A stretch of 64,000 bases of DNA from Aplectana chamaeleonis (taxonomy: Eukaryota; Nematoda; Chromadorea; Rhabditida; Cosmocercidae), in the NCBI GenBank assembly GCA_029168955.1, contig JAPDOI010000717.1, forward strand, positions 62,001 through 126,000. Direction: 5' to 3'. Below the pieces are notes generated by a model, which was not told the DNA's origin, ran no database searches, and saw nothing but the letters and a program-made list of their open reading frames with translations. The stretch's first letter is position 1. Each line of letters opens with the position of its first letter. Shown piece by piece: positions 21,390-33,297 of the stretch. The position numbers were made by a program, and so were the translations under genes.

Positions 21390-24300
21390 TGAGGATTTTA
21401 CTACAGAAGGCCGGCGTCGAGAGGAATCCAGGTACAGCGCAAAAGTATTCATGTGCCACCTGCAGCAAGGATGTTAACTGCCATAAAACAAGTGTCCAGT
21501 GCTTCGGATGCCAAGGTGGGTGCATCTCTCCTGTTCGGGCCTCAGTTCTGTGAGGCATCATGACTCATCCTTTCTTTGTGTTCTATGCTCTGCCCCCAAC
21601 AACTCTGATTCCTCAATTACCAACCGCCTCCTCTCCATTTTTCACACTAATCTCAACGGCCTTCGCATCAAATTATCTGAACTCTCTCTATTCGCACGTT
21701 CTTATCACCCGGATGTTATCATGGTTCAAGAAACCAAGCTCTCTCCGTCTACCACTTACCCCCAGCCTAACATCCGGGCTACACCGCCTATCACATGCCA
21801 AGGTCTACTCTTGGGGGCGGAGTGTCTACCTTTGTGCAATCTGCCTTACCTTCTCATATTACTCCTAATACTCCTAAGGACGGTACTCTCGAGTACATTC
21901 CTGTCCACCTCCCCCTCAAAACCTCTTTATCTCTATTTAACATCTATATCCCTCCTATATCATCTTGTCCCCCTTCTTATAATCCTATTCCCCTCCTTAA
22001 GCAGTTGCACGACTGCTCACTCTCCCCTTCAGCTGTCTTTGCGGGTGACTTCAATGCTCACACGTTCTGTTCCGCTCTTGATTCTGACGCCAGAGGGGAA
22101 GATGTCGAAGAATGGGCTGAGTGTGACCTGGTTATCCTCAATGATGACCAGCCCACTCGTCTCCCTGCCAACGGTCGACCTTCTAGCCCAGATATCTCTC
22201 TTGTGTCATCCAATCTTTCTAATGCTTGCACGTGGTCCACATCCACAACTCTCTCCAGTGATCACATTCCCGTCTTTGTCTATAATGATCTCTCTGACTC
22301 TCTTGCTCCTTACTCTGGTTTTCGTCATCGTACTTATATTAATTTAAGCCTAGCAGACTGGACCCTGTTCAGAGATGTTGCACTCCGCCATGCGGTCGAC
22401 TACCCATGGAATGTGATGTGCATCAGAAAGAGCGCCATCTAACAAGTGCCATCCGCAAGGCCATGAAAGCAGCAATTCCTGGGGGTCGTGTCAAGACCTT
22501 TTTTTCCAAATGTCAGCAGGGAAATACTGCAGAAGATAAGAATCAGAGATGAGAAGAGAGCCGCAGACCATCTAGACCCACAGATTGCTGCGCTGGATAA
22601 TGAGATCAAGAAGGATCTGGATAAGAAGAAGAAGGAGTACTGGGAGAAGTTCACTGAAAAGCTGAATTTCAAGGCAGACGACGTGGAAAGTGTTGGGGAA
22701 AATTTCCGGAGGTCCGCTCCCTCGATGAGCTCCGCTATTGAGTTCGAGGAGAACGTCTTCAAATCAGGGAAAGCGGCTGCTTACGCACTCGGCAAGAATT
22801 TTTTCATCACATGTACCAAGCGAGGCGTTCAAAACAGAGTCACGGTTAGAGAGCTGAGCCGGTTGCCGCTCATGAACGCTTCTGAGGCCTTTACTCTCAC
22901 TCCAGTAGAGAAGGCTATCAAAGAAATGCGAAATTCGAAGGCTATCGGACCTGACGGTATCCCCTAGCCATCCTGAAGAAGCTTCCCACGGAACTTCTAC
23001 CGATGCTTGCAGATATCATTAACACTTCTTTCCGGACCTGCATTCTAACCCAAGCTTAGAAGACAGCCAATGTGATACCGTTGCCAAAGCCAGGCAAGTC
23101 CCAAAGCAGGGCAAAAGGCTTTCGACCAATTAGCCTGTTATCGCCCGTCGCCAAATTAGCTGAAAAGTTGATCGTGAGGGACCTGGCTGATCAAATGAGC
23201 GACAGCAGCATCAGCATGGGTTCAGGAAACTTCACTCTACTACTACTGATCTATTGGAGATCGTGAGCTTTGCGGTCGATGGGTTCAACATTGAAAAGCC
23301 CCTGAGAACGGTGGCCGTCGCCCTTGACCTGAGCAAAGCGTTTGACTCTGTTAACTTGGGACTGCTGTCCGAGAAACTTCGCAAGTCGTCGCTACCATCA
23401 TGGCAGAAGCGATGGATTGCAGCGTTCACGAAAGGTCGCCGGGCTAAGGTTCTGTTCCAGAATCACGTATCCGATAGCATTCCAATAGCAGCCGGTGTTC
23501 CACAAGGCGGAGTGTTGTCCCCTCCCCTATTCAGCCTGTATCTTGAGGACATTCGCGAACCTCCCGATGATGTAAAGATTGTTATGTATGCCGACGACAT
23601 CACCATCATGCGCCAGGACCGTGACCTGCAGGTAGCAGCTAACAAGATCAGCGCCTATCTCGTCGAGTTGAAGCTCTTCCTCGATAATATGATGCTCACA
23701 GTCTCTGCTGCAAAATCTTCTGTTTCAGTGTTCACAACAAACACCAAGGAAAACAGTGCCCACCCAGATGTCAAATGGGATGGTGACCTGTTGCCAGCAG
23801 CAAAATTACCCAAGCTGCTTGGCCTTATTCTTGATCCGTCACTGAAGTTCCACAAAAACGCGGAACACAAACAAACAGTCGTCAAGGCTAGGCTTAATAT
23901 CTTGAGAGCTCCCGGAGGAACATCATGGGGAAGCAGCCGAGAGACTATATTGAGAACCTACAGAGCAATACTTCAGCCGGCTCTGGAATATGCGGCACCA
24001 GTGTGGCAGCACCTGGTGTCTCACAGCTCCTGGAATAAGCTGCAGCGTGTACAGAATGCTGCGCTTAGACTTGCTACCGGTTGTGCAAGGAGCTCCCCAA
24101 TAGAACATCTTCACGCGGAGGCCTGCATATTGCCGGTCAAGGAGCATTGTAAACTCCAGGCACAGCAAATGTATATCAATGTTCTGAGACAGCCGAATCA
24201 TCCGGCAAAGAGAATTATATAGCCCATCAGAGAGAGGTCGATTAGGGCGCCGTTCGCAGATGCTCCTCGTAATGTTGATGTACAGAGATGAGCCGACGCC

Positions 24301-24652
24301 AACATAGAAAGGCTTCGTATTCTGCGTGAGGAGCACACCCGTTTGTTCGAGGATATCTAGAGAAGGCGGCTATGAACCCTATCTTAGGAGCAGTGCCGCC
24401 TCGGGTTTGCGAGTCCGAGTCTCAACTCGGCAGGCGAGCCAGATGTGCTCTTGCCTCGCTGCGGTCACTCTATTCTGCTCGTCTTACGTCAACAAGATCG
24501 ACAGCAGCCGACCAGACGCATGCCCAGACTGTGGTGCTCCCGGACATGACGCGGCGCACTTGTTCATGTGCCCGAAGAGACCTACCTCCTTAACCACAAC
24601 GGACCTTTGGACGAATCCTGTGAAGGCCGCCCAGTTCCTCAACCTATGACAG
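21390..24652 (+). pseudogene. Broken polyprotein of family I copy C
   Basis: It begins with ILLQKAGVERNPGT (2A-like GVERNPGT at 21413-21436; the final Pro is Thr), then the finger CATC, CFGC. The endonuclease is spread over frames 21499-22347 and 21795-22442 with HPDVIMVQETKL, AGDFNAH, NGRPSSPDISL and SSDHIPV. The linker (AIPGGRVKTFF) and RT follow, with frameshifts near 22370, 22970 and 23200. The RT frame 23254-24222 holds VALDLSKAFDSVN, GVPQGGVLSP and YADDITI. The C-terminal finger (CPDCGAPGHDAAHLFMC) ends at 24652. It is dead through multiple frameshifts but retains every domain. Confidence 0.86.
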
Positions 24653-25043
24653 GAAACCACTTTGAGGCTGCAGAATAAGAAGAAGATAAGAACGATGACG
24701 AACACCTATATAGGGAACAAGCGAGGTAGAGAGATCAATATCGACAAAGACAGGGATGTGATCGCTGGAAAGAGTTGTAGATGTTGACCAAGAGCAAGCA
24801 TTAGAGAGATCGGAAGAGACGAGGGAGATTTCTGGGCTAGAAGATCGGCCGTTGGCAGGGAGACGAGTGGGCTGATCATCGTTTAGAATGACCAGGTCGC
24901 ACTCCTCCGCCCATTCCTCGACGTCATTTCCTCTGGCATCAGAATCAAGCGACGAGCAGAACGTGTGAGCATTGAAGTCACCCGCAAAGACATATGAGGG
25001 AGAGAAGAGATAGAGGTGTTTTGAGAGGCAAATGGATGGGGAC

Positions 25044-25824
25044 CAGGGGTGTGCATTTTCCGTTTACCGATTTTCCGGTAAATTTTGGTTTACCGATATT
25101 TTCTCGAAATTTACCGAAAAGTAAAGTTGTGTGCTCGATCGGTCTACTTCTTACTCGTATTTCACGGGTTTGCTACTGTTATGGCATGCCTTTGGCGCGA
25201 AATCTTTCCTCATCCTTCTTTTTGTCACTCTTTTTAACCCTTTGGCTTACTTTCTGAATAATCGAACTATCTCTTCACCTTTTGTGTCACGTGCTTCCTC
25301 TTATCGAGACTCAGAGAAATAAATATTCAGAGTCCTGAAGCAAATATTTCGGTAACAGAGTTTTTTTTTTCGGAGACCCGGGACTCAACACTGAATCCAC
25401 CGCAGTTCTGGGACGACTCCATTGCGAAATCATCGTACCCGCACCTTTCCTAACTGACCATTAAGTACTTTTGTGCGCCTCCCGGCACAGCTGAGGCGAA
25501 AAGGATGTTTTCCTCAGCTGTCTAATTTTGAGTGACTACGGAAAGACCTTGAAGACAGAAAGTTTTGAAATGTTACTTTTTCTCAAAATCAACGTCCCGC
25601 TTATTTGCTTCAGCCGTTGAGCTCAGTTTATTATGTAAAACTCACTCATTATTTGGACTATTGAAAATGATACATAAATATTATTGGTTATCTGTGCTAT
25701 CGTATACAATATGTACCAAAGTCGCTGTCAGAATTTTTACCGAATTTTCAGTTTTTACCGAAAAGAAAATTCGGGAAAATGTTTCGGTAGAAATTTTACC
25801 AAAAGAATTTTCCGCACACCCCTG
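25044..25824. mobile_element. hAT-like TIR element a (CAGGGGTG ends, TTTACCGA words)
   Basis: The left end is CAGGGGTGTGCATTTTCCG and the right end is TTTTCCGCACACCCCTG. Flanks of 8 bp match at 6 of 8 positions (atggggac and atgtggtc) and interrupt the copy D endonuclease. Within about 80 bases of each end the word TTTACCGA or its complement recurs many times. No transposase is encoded. Confidence 0.82.
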
Positions 25825-26469
25825 ATGTGGTCGCACTCGAGAGTGCTATCTTTTGGAGTATTTGGAATTAGATGAGAGGGAAGCGAGGATAGAACAAAAG
25901 TAGACACTCCGCCTCCTTGAGATGATCTAGGAGTGTGATATGCAGTGTAGCCGGGGATGTTTGGATGCCGAAAGGTAGCGGAGGAAGAGAGTTTGGTTTC
26001 CTGAACCATGATAACATCCGGGTGATGGGTACGAGCAAAGAGAGATAATTCAGAAAGCTTGACGCGAAGGTCGTTTAGATTGATGCGTACAATAGATAGG
26101 GGGCGGTTGGTAGATGAGGAATTTGAGTTACTGGAGGCGGAGCACACAATACAACGAAAGGAAGAATCGTGGTGCCTCACAGAACTGAGACCCGAACAAG
26201 AGAAGTGCACCCACCTTTGGCATCCGAAGCACTGGACGCTGGTATGTCTCCCGGTAACATCCTTGCCGCACGTGGCGCATGAGTACTTCTGAGCGGGTCC
26301 TGGATTCCTCTCGACGCCGGCCATTTGTAGTAGAATCCTTAGGAGAGCTGCAGCCAGCCAGCATCTCTCCCATGACAAAAACCCTCCACGCGGAGGGGTT
26401 GACGTCGGTTTGCACGGAGGTGGTCTTCTTTCCTCCACACTGCCACGGCACGAACGCAAGACATCCCGG

Positions 26470-27202
26470 CCTACTTCCCGTGAAGAAGCACTGCTTACTC
26501 CAGTCTAAGCAAATTCTAGAACGTATTGTCAAGAGCCCGACCCATCCGAATAACCATCTTCTGTCGTCCGGCCCCCACCCAAGAAGCATACGCACGCCGC
26601 TCAATGCTTCTCTGTCTGCTGTCGATCAACAACGCTGTGCTACATTCGAGCTCTCGCGCAGAACACTCCAGATGGCTGATCATACGCGGTTTAGGGCAGA
26701 GTACCTGCCTGATGCTCAGCCCAACTTAATTTATGGTGGCGTGCCCCCACGAGTCGACGACAGCGAAGCTGGACCACCGAGACGTACGCGAACAATCCTC
26801 GCTGGTCTGCGATGCGGTCACCCCACATATCTAAAGGCCTACGCTCATCGGATTGACCAGTCAGTCCCTGATAGATGCCCTGATTGTGAATGTGCTGGAC
26901 ATGATTCATTGCATCTATTTTCCTGTCCGGCCAGGCCGACAATCTTGTCTGCTCGAGATCTATGGTACAAGCCGTGGGAGGTGGCTAGCTTCCTACTCTT
27001 CCGATGCGATGCTCTGTTCATGGCTAACAAAAACAAGATTGGGCCTTCCAAGAGCGCTGAGATAGCACACACTCATTCTGCGTCTTTTGTCCTACGCTAC
27101 TTAATTGCACGCAGTGCCGAAAACCGTAACCAGAAATCCAACCGATCGCCACCCTATTTTGTGTCTGCAAATTTACTCGGCGTCTCTGCCGCCCATACTT
27201 AG
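26470..27202 (+). pseudogene. Non-LTR RT C-terminal fragment (family II/III-like)
   Basis: The open frame reads LPVKKHCLLQSKQI, then AEYLPDAQPN, GGVPPRVDDSE, LRCGHPTYLKAYAHR and the CCHC-like finger CPDCECAGHDSLHLFSC, ending near WYKPWEVASFLL at about 27000; later residues may be flank. It has the order of the family I C-terminus but differs at many positions, so it may be the missing 3' end of family II or III. It is 5'-truncated and abuts the 5' end of copy D. Confidence 0.8.
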
Positions 27203-27212
27203 ACCATTGTTA

Positions 27213-27682
27213 TACCCTGTCCCAAACGAGATGGCAAGCCTAGAGTCCAAAGAATCAGCGCGCCGCCCTCTGCGTCTCTGACATTTTCGTATTTTAGCAC
27301 GTTTTTTAGCTTTCTCACTTCATTTTCTTACCTACTCCATTGCTCTTTTGCGTTATTTTCTCTCGAAATGCTAGTAATATTCACTCTCGATACATATTTT
27401 GTTCTTCACGTGGCAGGGAAAGTTTTTCAAGATATGGATAACAGGTCGGAGCGCATAGAGTCGTCTAAGCCGTTGATTTCACCGTAAACTCTATACAGCC
27501 GAGCTGTTTTAACTTGTCTGAAGCCACTATTTCCCTTTAAAGTTTGGTTGCAGTCTCTATAGTGTCTCAGACAACTTTAACATCGATCCAGATGCTTCAG
27601 GTCGCTGATGATGTCAGAGACGCAGAGGACGGCGCGCTGCTTCTTTGGACTCTAGGCTTGCCATCTCGTTTGAGACAGGGTA
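27213..27682. mobile_element. 470-bp TIR element, TA-flanked
   Basis: Inverted arms of about 78 bases start TACCCTGTCYCAAACGAG and include CTCTGCGTCTCTGACA. TA lies at 27211-27212 and 27683-27684. The spacer of about 315 bp has no ORF of note. It fits a Tc1/mariner-type non-autonomous element. Confidence 0.8.
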
Positions 27683-27684
27683 TA

Positions 27685-28698
27685 TACCCCACGACAAACC
27701 TGTCGCTGTCGCTGAGGGCCAGCCGTCGCTGTCGCCCAGGGCCAAGAAACACCCGGCACGATGCCGGGCTGGGTCGCTGTCGCTGACACCCGTCGCAGTG
27801 CACTGCACTGCGACGGACAGCCGCGACAGCGACCGATTACCGCACGGTTTCCACATTTCAGGCAAAACATCCCTTTTCGAACCAGCGACCGCGACAGATA
27901 CTGCAATCTGTTCTTGCGACAGCATTTTTCTACTGTGTGGGCCTGGTCCCGGCACGATTCGTAACAGTTGACCGCACCTGTCGCGGTCGCAAACTTCGGG
28001 CATAAGGCTTATTTCAGAGTACGATCGCCGAGCGATGCGATAGCGTTGTTATCATGAACATTGTTGGTGATCGCGTCGCAGGTCGATTCTCATTCGAAGC
28101 ATGATATCGCAGCGATCGGCGATGGAACTCTAAAAGAGGCCTAACAATGGCCTTACAGTGTCACCTCTAGCCGGTGTATGAGGGATGGCGGTCGAATGGC
28201 GCGAAGTGTCCTAGACCCGTGTATGGGTGTAGGACATACTCTGACATCCAAAGCGGGGCAGCCGCACAAAATTTGGGTGCATTCGGTGCATTGATCCCTG
28301 CGCGCGTCTACCCCCGCCAAGATTTGTGGGCTGAGTTCATTTCGGAGGATCCGCGGGACCAAAAAAGCGCGTCGCTTGGCTGGAATCCAATTCCGTACTC
28401 TTCGACTTTGCGGTGTATGGGGTACTTCTTTTCATTCTAGCATTCATTTTCGCAACTTCGCTTATCGTGTTTCCCGTTTTGTGCACTTCCGAGTTTCAGA
28501 AACACCATTTCAGAAATTCCTCCGGTGTGATCTTTATGCATATCTACATGTACTTACACTGGTTAGTTATTTTACGTCTTTTCATGGAATATTTTACGTC
28601 TTTTCATGGAACTGTGAGTTCAGTATGCGGATGTGAATTGAATTGCAAAGTTAGAGTCGTTAGCAAGGTTTCCACTCTGGGTTGAAGAAAAGACTTAA
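27685..28698. other. Noncoding region rich in GTCGC words
   Basis: From 27690 to 28010 the words GTCGCTGTCGC and CGCGACAGCGACC recur in both orientations, and short palindromes such as GCAGTGCACTGC are present. A smaller block with the same words lies at 41345-41440. 28020-28130 has inverted gcgatcggcgatgg words. 28150-28690 shows no gene or clear repeat. Confidence 0.5.
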
Positions 28699-29442
28699 AG
28701 GCTCATTCATAGCTGGTCAATTTACTGCCGCGATTTGAAATCGCCCCAAGCCGCGACTTGAAATCGTTTCGTTCAGCGATTTCAAAACGCTCGGGCGGAC
28801 GTAATTTCGCGTGAAATAGAAGGACAATTGCGGACCAAGCCGCGGGAATGAAAAAAAAAACTTTTTTCTCGGCATTCGTACTTATTTTTTTGACATTGCT
28901 GCCCTTACCTCCTAGATAAAAGAGTTCTGCACAGTTTTCAAACAATAAAATAGCTCCAAAAGAGGACGGGATGGAATTCGCTTGAACAGCAACATAAAAC
29001 TAAAGCTAAAGTTACTAGTTGCTCGAAAACGGTAGAAATGTAATTTTTCGGTAGCCTCATTACATTTTCTCATCTCTCTCATCGTAAATGTATGATAAAT
29101 ACTCGTTTTTCCCTTTCACACGCCGTATTTTATGCGAGTGAACTCTGACGCCTGCAATTTTGTGCCCCATACGCAAGCTTGTGACGAAAGATTGCGGACC
29201 AGTCGCTTCGACTAGACGAATCGCTTCCATTATGGAAGCGACGCGATTAGTCGAAGCGACCTAACAAAATCAAGCAGGTCGCTTCGACCGGCTATGAAAT
29301 ATCCCAGTCGCTCGGCGATCGCGACTGAAACTGCAAACTGTTCCAAACCGTCGCGACTCAGTGCAAGATCTGCTGGCGCGATGAGTTTTGTAACTGTTGG
29401 CATTGCCGCGACTAGTCGAAGCGACCTGCTATGAATGAGCCT
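28699..29442. mobile_element. 744-bp TIR element with AGGCTCATTCATAGC ends
   Basis: The left end AGGCTCATTCATAGCTGGTC follows TTAA at 28695-28698. The right end is GACCTGCTATGAATGAGCCT. The right flank is gaag rather than TTAA, so the duplication is not certain. Subterminal words GCGACTTGAAATCG on the left and GTCGAAGCGACC on the right recur. No coding sequence. Confidence 0.72.
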
Positions 29443-30010
29443 GAAGGAAACAGAGCATACCATTCATACCGACCGAAAACCGATATTTCTGACATGCCCT
29501 GTCGCTAGCCGCGGGAAGTATAATCCCTTTATCAAGCTTTTTATTCTCACCGGAAGATACTAGAACCTACATGAAAATGCGGATGAAACCTAACTACGGA
29601 GTTCGGAGAGCTCCGCGACAGCTCTTCGCTGCGCGCAAGACGAGCTGTCGCCACGGCGACGGTGTATAACGGGGTCAAACCACTCAAAACTTCAAACCCT
29701 CACAAGGGATGTGTTTAGAGCGGTAAACGCATCTCCGAAAACGAATTGTATTGTATCTCTTGGGCCTCCATAGTTGAACTGCGCAGTATCCCGCCCCTGG
29801 CAACTGGTTCAGAGAAGTTACTTATAAGAGTTTTTCACGCATGGCGAAAAGATAGGGGTCCCCATCAGATATTTTTCGGGGTGTTTCAAAAAGAAATTCG
29901 GATATGGCTCAAAACTTGTATGTTGGGGCTTAATTAGGATGCTGAAATCTAATCTGGGCTCCGTTTGTCGAAATTCTGAGGTTTACGATAGGTTACGGTA
30001 TGTATTGCCC
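29443..30010. other. Noncoding; relic of the CAAGGGAAG family
   Basis: 29750-30000 aligns by eye with 20340-20600: GTATCTCTTGGGCCTCC, GCGCAGTATCCCGCC, then GTATGTTGGGG and GGTTACGGTA. The TIR itself is missing. 29500-29750 holds a short GC-rich stretch (gctgtcgccacggcgacgg) and nothing coding. Confidence 0.55.
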
Positions 30011-30195
30011 TTCTCGGAGCCGAATTACGGTTTGCATTCGCGGGTAATGGCTGTTGCATCACGCAATAGGATGATAATCGTGCTGGGAGAAAGAAGAATC
30101 GTGTACTGGGACCACTTGGTCCCGGCACGATTATCATAGTCGCGTGATGCAACAGCCGTTGTCCGCAATTACGGACCAGAATCCGGCTCCGAGAA
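30011..30195. repeat. 185-bp inverted-repeat unit (hairpin MITE)
   Basis: The ends are TTCTCGGAGCCG and CGGCTCCGAGAA. An inner pair of about 33 bases (GGCTGTTGCATCACGC at 30049 and its complement ending 30157) also mirrors. Similar GCACGATTATCA/GCGACACGATGAC words recur at 38760-38860. Confidence 0.7.
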
Positions 30196-30526
30196 CGACA
30201 GTACCATGCCATTTAGGGGGCGAAACCTATAGTTAGGTCCGTGGTATATACCAGCCTGCCGCTGGTGAGATTTAATTCGCCGCGCCAGCAGCGGGCCATG
30301 TCGAGGTGGGATCCCACCGCTAGGTTCCGGTCTCAAGGGCTCACTTCTCGGGATCTGCCTTAGAGTTCAGTCGGGTGCAAGTGCCTCCGCTTGTCTTGCT
30401 CGTGCACCATCACAGGTGCAGGGTACTCGTATTTTGTCCGACTTTTGGTGAGCACAAGAAGTGCACACCTTGATAGGGACCAGGTGCGGTTAGGTATTAA
30501 AATAGCATTCAATCGTGACGGGAAAC
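30196..30526. other. Noncoding spacer
   Basis: 30224-30245 (CTATAGTTAGGTCCGTGG) is a partial copy of the TIR at 30527. The rest shows no gene. Confidence 0.4.
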
Positions 30527-30730
30527 TATAGTTAGGAGGTCTGTGGCTTGCCTCCTCGAAGAAAAACATTTAAATCTCAACCGCGGCGGCGCGGGCGGTT
30601 GCGTGCGCCGGCCCGCTGATCAATTCAGGCCGAGAGAAGGGCGCAGCTGATCAGCGTACCATGCCGCCAGCCACCGGTAAGATTTAAATGTTTTTTTTTG
30701 AGAAGACAAGCCACGGACCTATCCTTTATA
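30527..30730. repeat. 204-bp inverted-repeat unit with CTATAGTTAGG-like ends
   Basis: The left arm TATAGTTAGGAGGTCTGTGG continues to ACATTTAAATCT, and the right arm AGATTTAAATGT continues to CCACGGACCTATCCTTTATA. The middle is GC-rich with ccgcggcggcgcggg. No target duplication was recognised. Confidence 0.65.
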
Positions 30731-32058
30731 GAGCGTATTTCTCATGACTCAAGGCGCGAGCGATTCTGCTCCCTCCGCTTGTCATGCGCTCTCTCACTGT
30801 ATCTAATCGCCGCTCCGCACCAGCACGCGTAGAAACTATGAGAATTTCGCGGTGTTATAGCCGTCCAAAATTCCACGGTAGTTCAGCGCTTCGAGTGTCT
30901 GAGAGATTAGCATCGTGGTGCGTGCTGGGGTGGTGCTATCGTGTATCAAGACCCCCGAGAAGGCGGGAGAAACGGGGGAGGAGCGAGGTTCCTGATTGGA
31001 CGCAACACTGGGCTAACATAATGCCACCACCCACGTGCTGTAATGGCCGTTGTCTGCACTTGCGTACCGGAATTTCGCTTCGATAAGGACAGTACCTCAA
31101 TCTACCATTGACGAAAAATAAATCGAAGAGAGCCAAGCATTAAGCAAACAGCTTTTTTGGCTGTTTTCTCAGCGGACATATCTACATCTTCGGAATGTGC
31201 GGCAAGCGGAAAGGAATAGAAGCACATGCAATGCATATAGACATGAATATTGAAATGTAGTTATTTACGTGTTCCAACATTTCCTAGAGGAAATGGCGTC
31301 CAACAGAATCTCACTGCATTCGCAACACTATTGGAACGGGAAAAATGCATAAGCTAAAACATAAATGTCGCTTAGAACAAGGGGCGCTTTTAAATGAAGA
31401 CGCTCATCGATTTTGATTATGGTATTTGAAAGGAAAGCGCAAAATTAACAAGAAATCGGTAATGCAAACAAAATGGAAAACTCCATATAGCACGGAAGCC
31501 GCCGGCAGAATCAAGTACGATGAAGATGAGAGCAAAGGAAGCCGTAATGAAATCAGGCTGAACGTCACCGTGAAATCCAATAATTAAGGCTCTCACAAGG
31601 AAACTGCTTGCACATTGTATTCCCAAAAACAGCTGACGGCGTTGAGCAAAGTGAAACTGCGCGCGAACGCGGGGCGGTCGCGGCTGCGGCCCGCTCGATT
31701 CGGTCATCGCATTGGGTGGTTGCCCCGATTTCCGACCACTCAGCTCCCAAATCACAATTGACCTCATCCTCCCCTCTCGCTTCCTCCATTCATTTATTTA
31801 TCTGTCCTCGTGAGTCACTATACTCCGCCAACACGTAGCTAGATGCCTCACACGGAAACAAGAGATGCCCAGGGTTTCGGAGGCATTTAGTCCAATTTTG
31901 ACACGAGAATTTACGTAAATTACGGAGAGCTTAGCCTCAGTTGGTGAAATTTTAGCTACAGCGCCCGCATATTCTACATAAATTCTCGCTACAGCACCCG
32001 CATATTCCACGCTTATTCTCGTTGCAGCCTTCGGTCGATCGACCCACCCAGTCCTGAT
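30731..32058. other. Noncoding region, no gene recognised
   Basis: Short overlapping ORFs on both strands have no recognisable domain. 31930-32035 repeats words of the type ATTCTCGCTACAGCACCCGC, which recur in reverse at 32757-32940. No splice-site pattern was convincing. Confidence 0.4.
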
Positions 32059-32349
32059 CAGGGATGAGCGGAGTTTCGCGTTCCGAAACCCGCAGTTTCG
32101 CGCATTTTTGGCATTCCGCATTCCGAAAACCGCAAAAAACGCTGCGGAATGCGAAAATATCGGGTCATCAGGGAGGAAGAAAATATCAGATATTTTCTGA
32201 GTTTTTCCGCGTTTCGCGTTCCGAAACCCGCATTTCCGCGCATTTTCAGGCGTTTCGCGCCCGATTTCCGAAACCCGATAAAAAAGTTTTAGTTCCGAAA
32301 CCCGAAAACCGATTTCCGAAATTTCATATTTTTGTTCCGCTCATACCTG
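32059..32349. mobile_element. hAT-like TIR element b (291 bp, TTCCGAAACCCGC words)
   Basis: The ends are CAGGGATGAGCGGA and TTCCGCTCATACCTG, with a perfect 8-bp duplication gtcctgat (32051-32058 and 32350-32357). Nearly the whole interior is made of TTCCGAAACCCGC and TTTCGCG words. It has no coding capacity. Confidence 0.9.
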
Positions 32350-32432
32350 GTCCTGATCCATACTAGAAAGGCGATCCCCGCTGCGATCGAGCGCATCACC
32401 GTTTCTTCCCCTCGGCCTGCAGCATATCGTCG

Positions 32433-32565
32433 ATCACTGGTCGAGAGAGCGCCGCGTCGAACACATGTGGCACGCACGCAAGCGAGGAGGTAGTGATGGG
32501 ATCATTACCTCCCCGCTTGCGTGCGTGCCACTTGTGGTCGACGCGGCGATCTCTCGATCAGTGAT
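32433..32565. repeat. 133-bp hairpin
   Basis: Two arms of about 60 bases mirror each other (atcactggtcgagagagcgc, GTGGCACGCACGCAAGC) around gatgggatcat. The same arm words (GTGGCACGCACGCAAGC) recur once at 51641-51657 without a partner. Confidence 0.8.
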
Positions 32566-33077
32566 GGATCATACCAGCGGCCGAAATTATCGCTAACAAG
32601 GTCTTCCAGAGAGCGACACGGGGTCACCCTCCACGACCACCCACAAAGTGTCAAGTTATCTGTGGATTGACTGGGCCAACACTGTTTGAAAGGCATCCCT
32701 GCGTTCCGCGTAGCCAGCACGGGTTTGAGATTGCATTTCAACGCAGGCTGTCGCTGAATCCGTAGATTCTCGCTACAAAATTATAGCGAGAATATACGGG
32801 TTTAGCGACAGAGAGATCAATGCATCGAATTCAGCCTTCGTTTTTACGTAGAATACGCGTAGAATTTGCACAATTGTAGCCTCAACACAAGAATATGCGG
32901 GTTTTAGCTATCGTAGCCAAAACCCGTAATTTATCGCTACATGGAATGGGGCGGCGTTTCAGGCCGCGCCCTCGGAGGCATTTACCTACGCGTTGGCAGA
33001 GTAGAATGAGCGACACTATCTGATTTATACAAATGAAAAGAATGCTTCCATTCCTTCCTAAGCAATAGGGTGGTTAC
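32566..33077. other. Noncoding; CGCTACA hairpin words
   Basis: 32765-32805 (attctcgctacaaaattatagcgagaat) and 32890-32940 contain small hairpins built on CGCTACA and CCGTA/TACGGG words. No gene is seen. Confidence 0.45.
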
Positions 33078-33217
33078 TATAGTTACTCCCGAATAATTTC
33101 GAATAATCCGATCTTTTAATGTTTTATCTCAATCTCGTAATGAGTAGAGCTCTCTTCGGTATTCGGACACCGAGTAAGGGGAAGCTGTCCAAAAATCATG
33201 ACAGTGTGATTTTTTTC

Positions 33218-33297
33218 GCATTAACAGAATCAAAATTGTCAGTTATTCGAAAATTCGAATATTTTCGAATAACTGACAATTGTGATTCTATGAATGC
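33218..33297. repeat. 80-bp palindrome within U
   Basis: Arms gcattaacagaatcaaaatt and their complement close on TTCGAAAATTCGAATATTTTCG with only a few mismatches. It is near a perfect cruciform and forms the centre of the U element. Confidence 0.85.

Larger units (their letters stand above)
20193..24682 (+). mobile_element. Family I copy C, 5'-complete, inserted in copy D
   Basis: The duplication aagataagaacg flanks it (20181-20192 and 24683-24694), and copy A has the uninterrupted target at about 2984-2996. It starts TTCGTGCCGTGGCAGTG and ends ctgcagaataagaag, so it reached the 5' end. The CAAGGGAAG element (20309-21389) interrupts the leader just before the 2A-like motif. Without it the copy is about 3.4 kb. 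Confidence 0.9.
19745..26470 (-). mobile_element. Family I copy D, split by copy C and a hAT-like element
   Basis: The parts are 26459-25833 (leader, AGVERNPGP at 26295-26318, PHD finger, first third of the endonuclease), 25043-24695 (endonuclease C-half), 20180-19988 and 19797-19745 (pre-RT linker). The gaps are the hAT-like element (25044-25824), copy C with its 12-bp duplication, and a 190-bp insert (19798-19987). The RT is missing, because the element ends at 19745 next to the family III start. The 5' frame is open from the ATG at 26459 to the hAT-like insertion at 25825. Confidence 0.85.

Noticed and set aside
3894..26318. NPGP motifs as traces of an integrated picornavirus-type virus
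   Set aside because: Every motif is followed by a PHD-like finger and APE endonuclease of a non-LTR element; no viral capsid, helicase or polymerase sequence is present.
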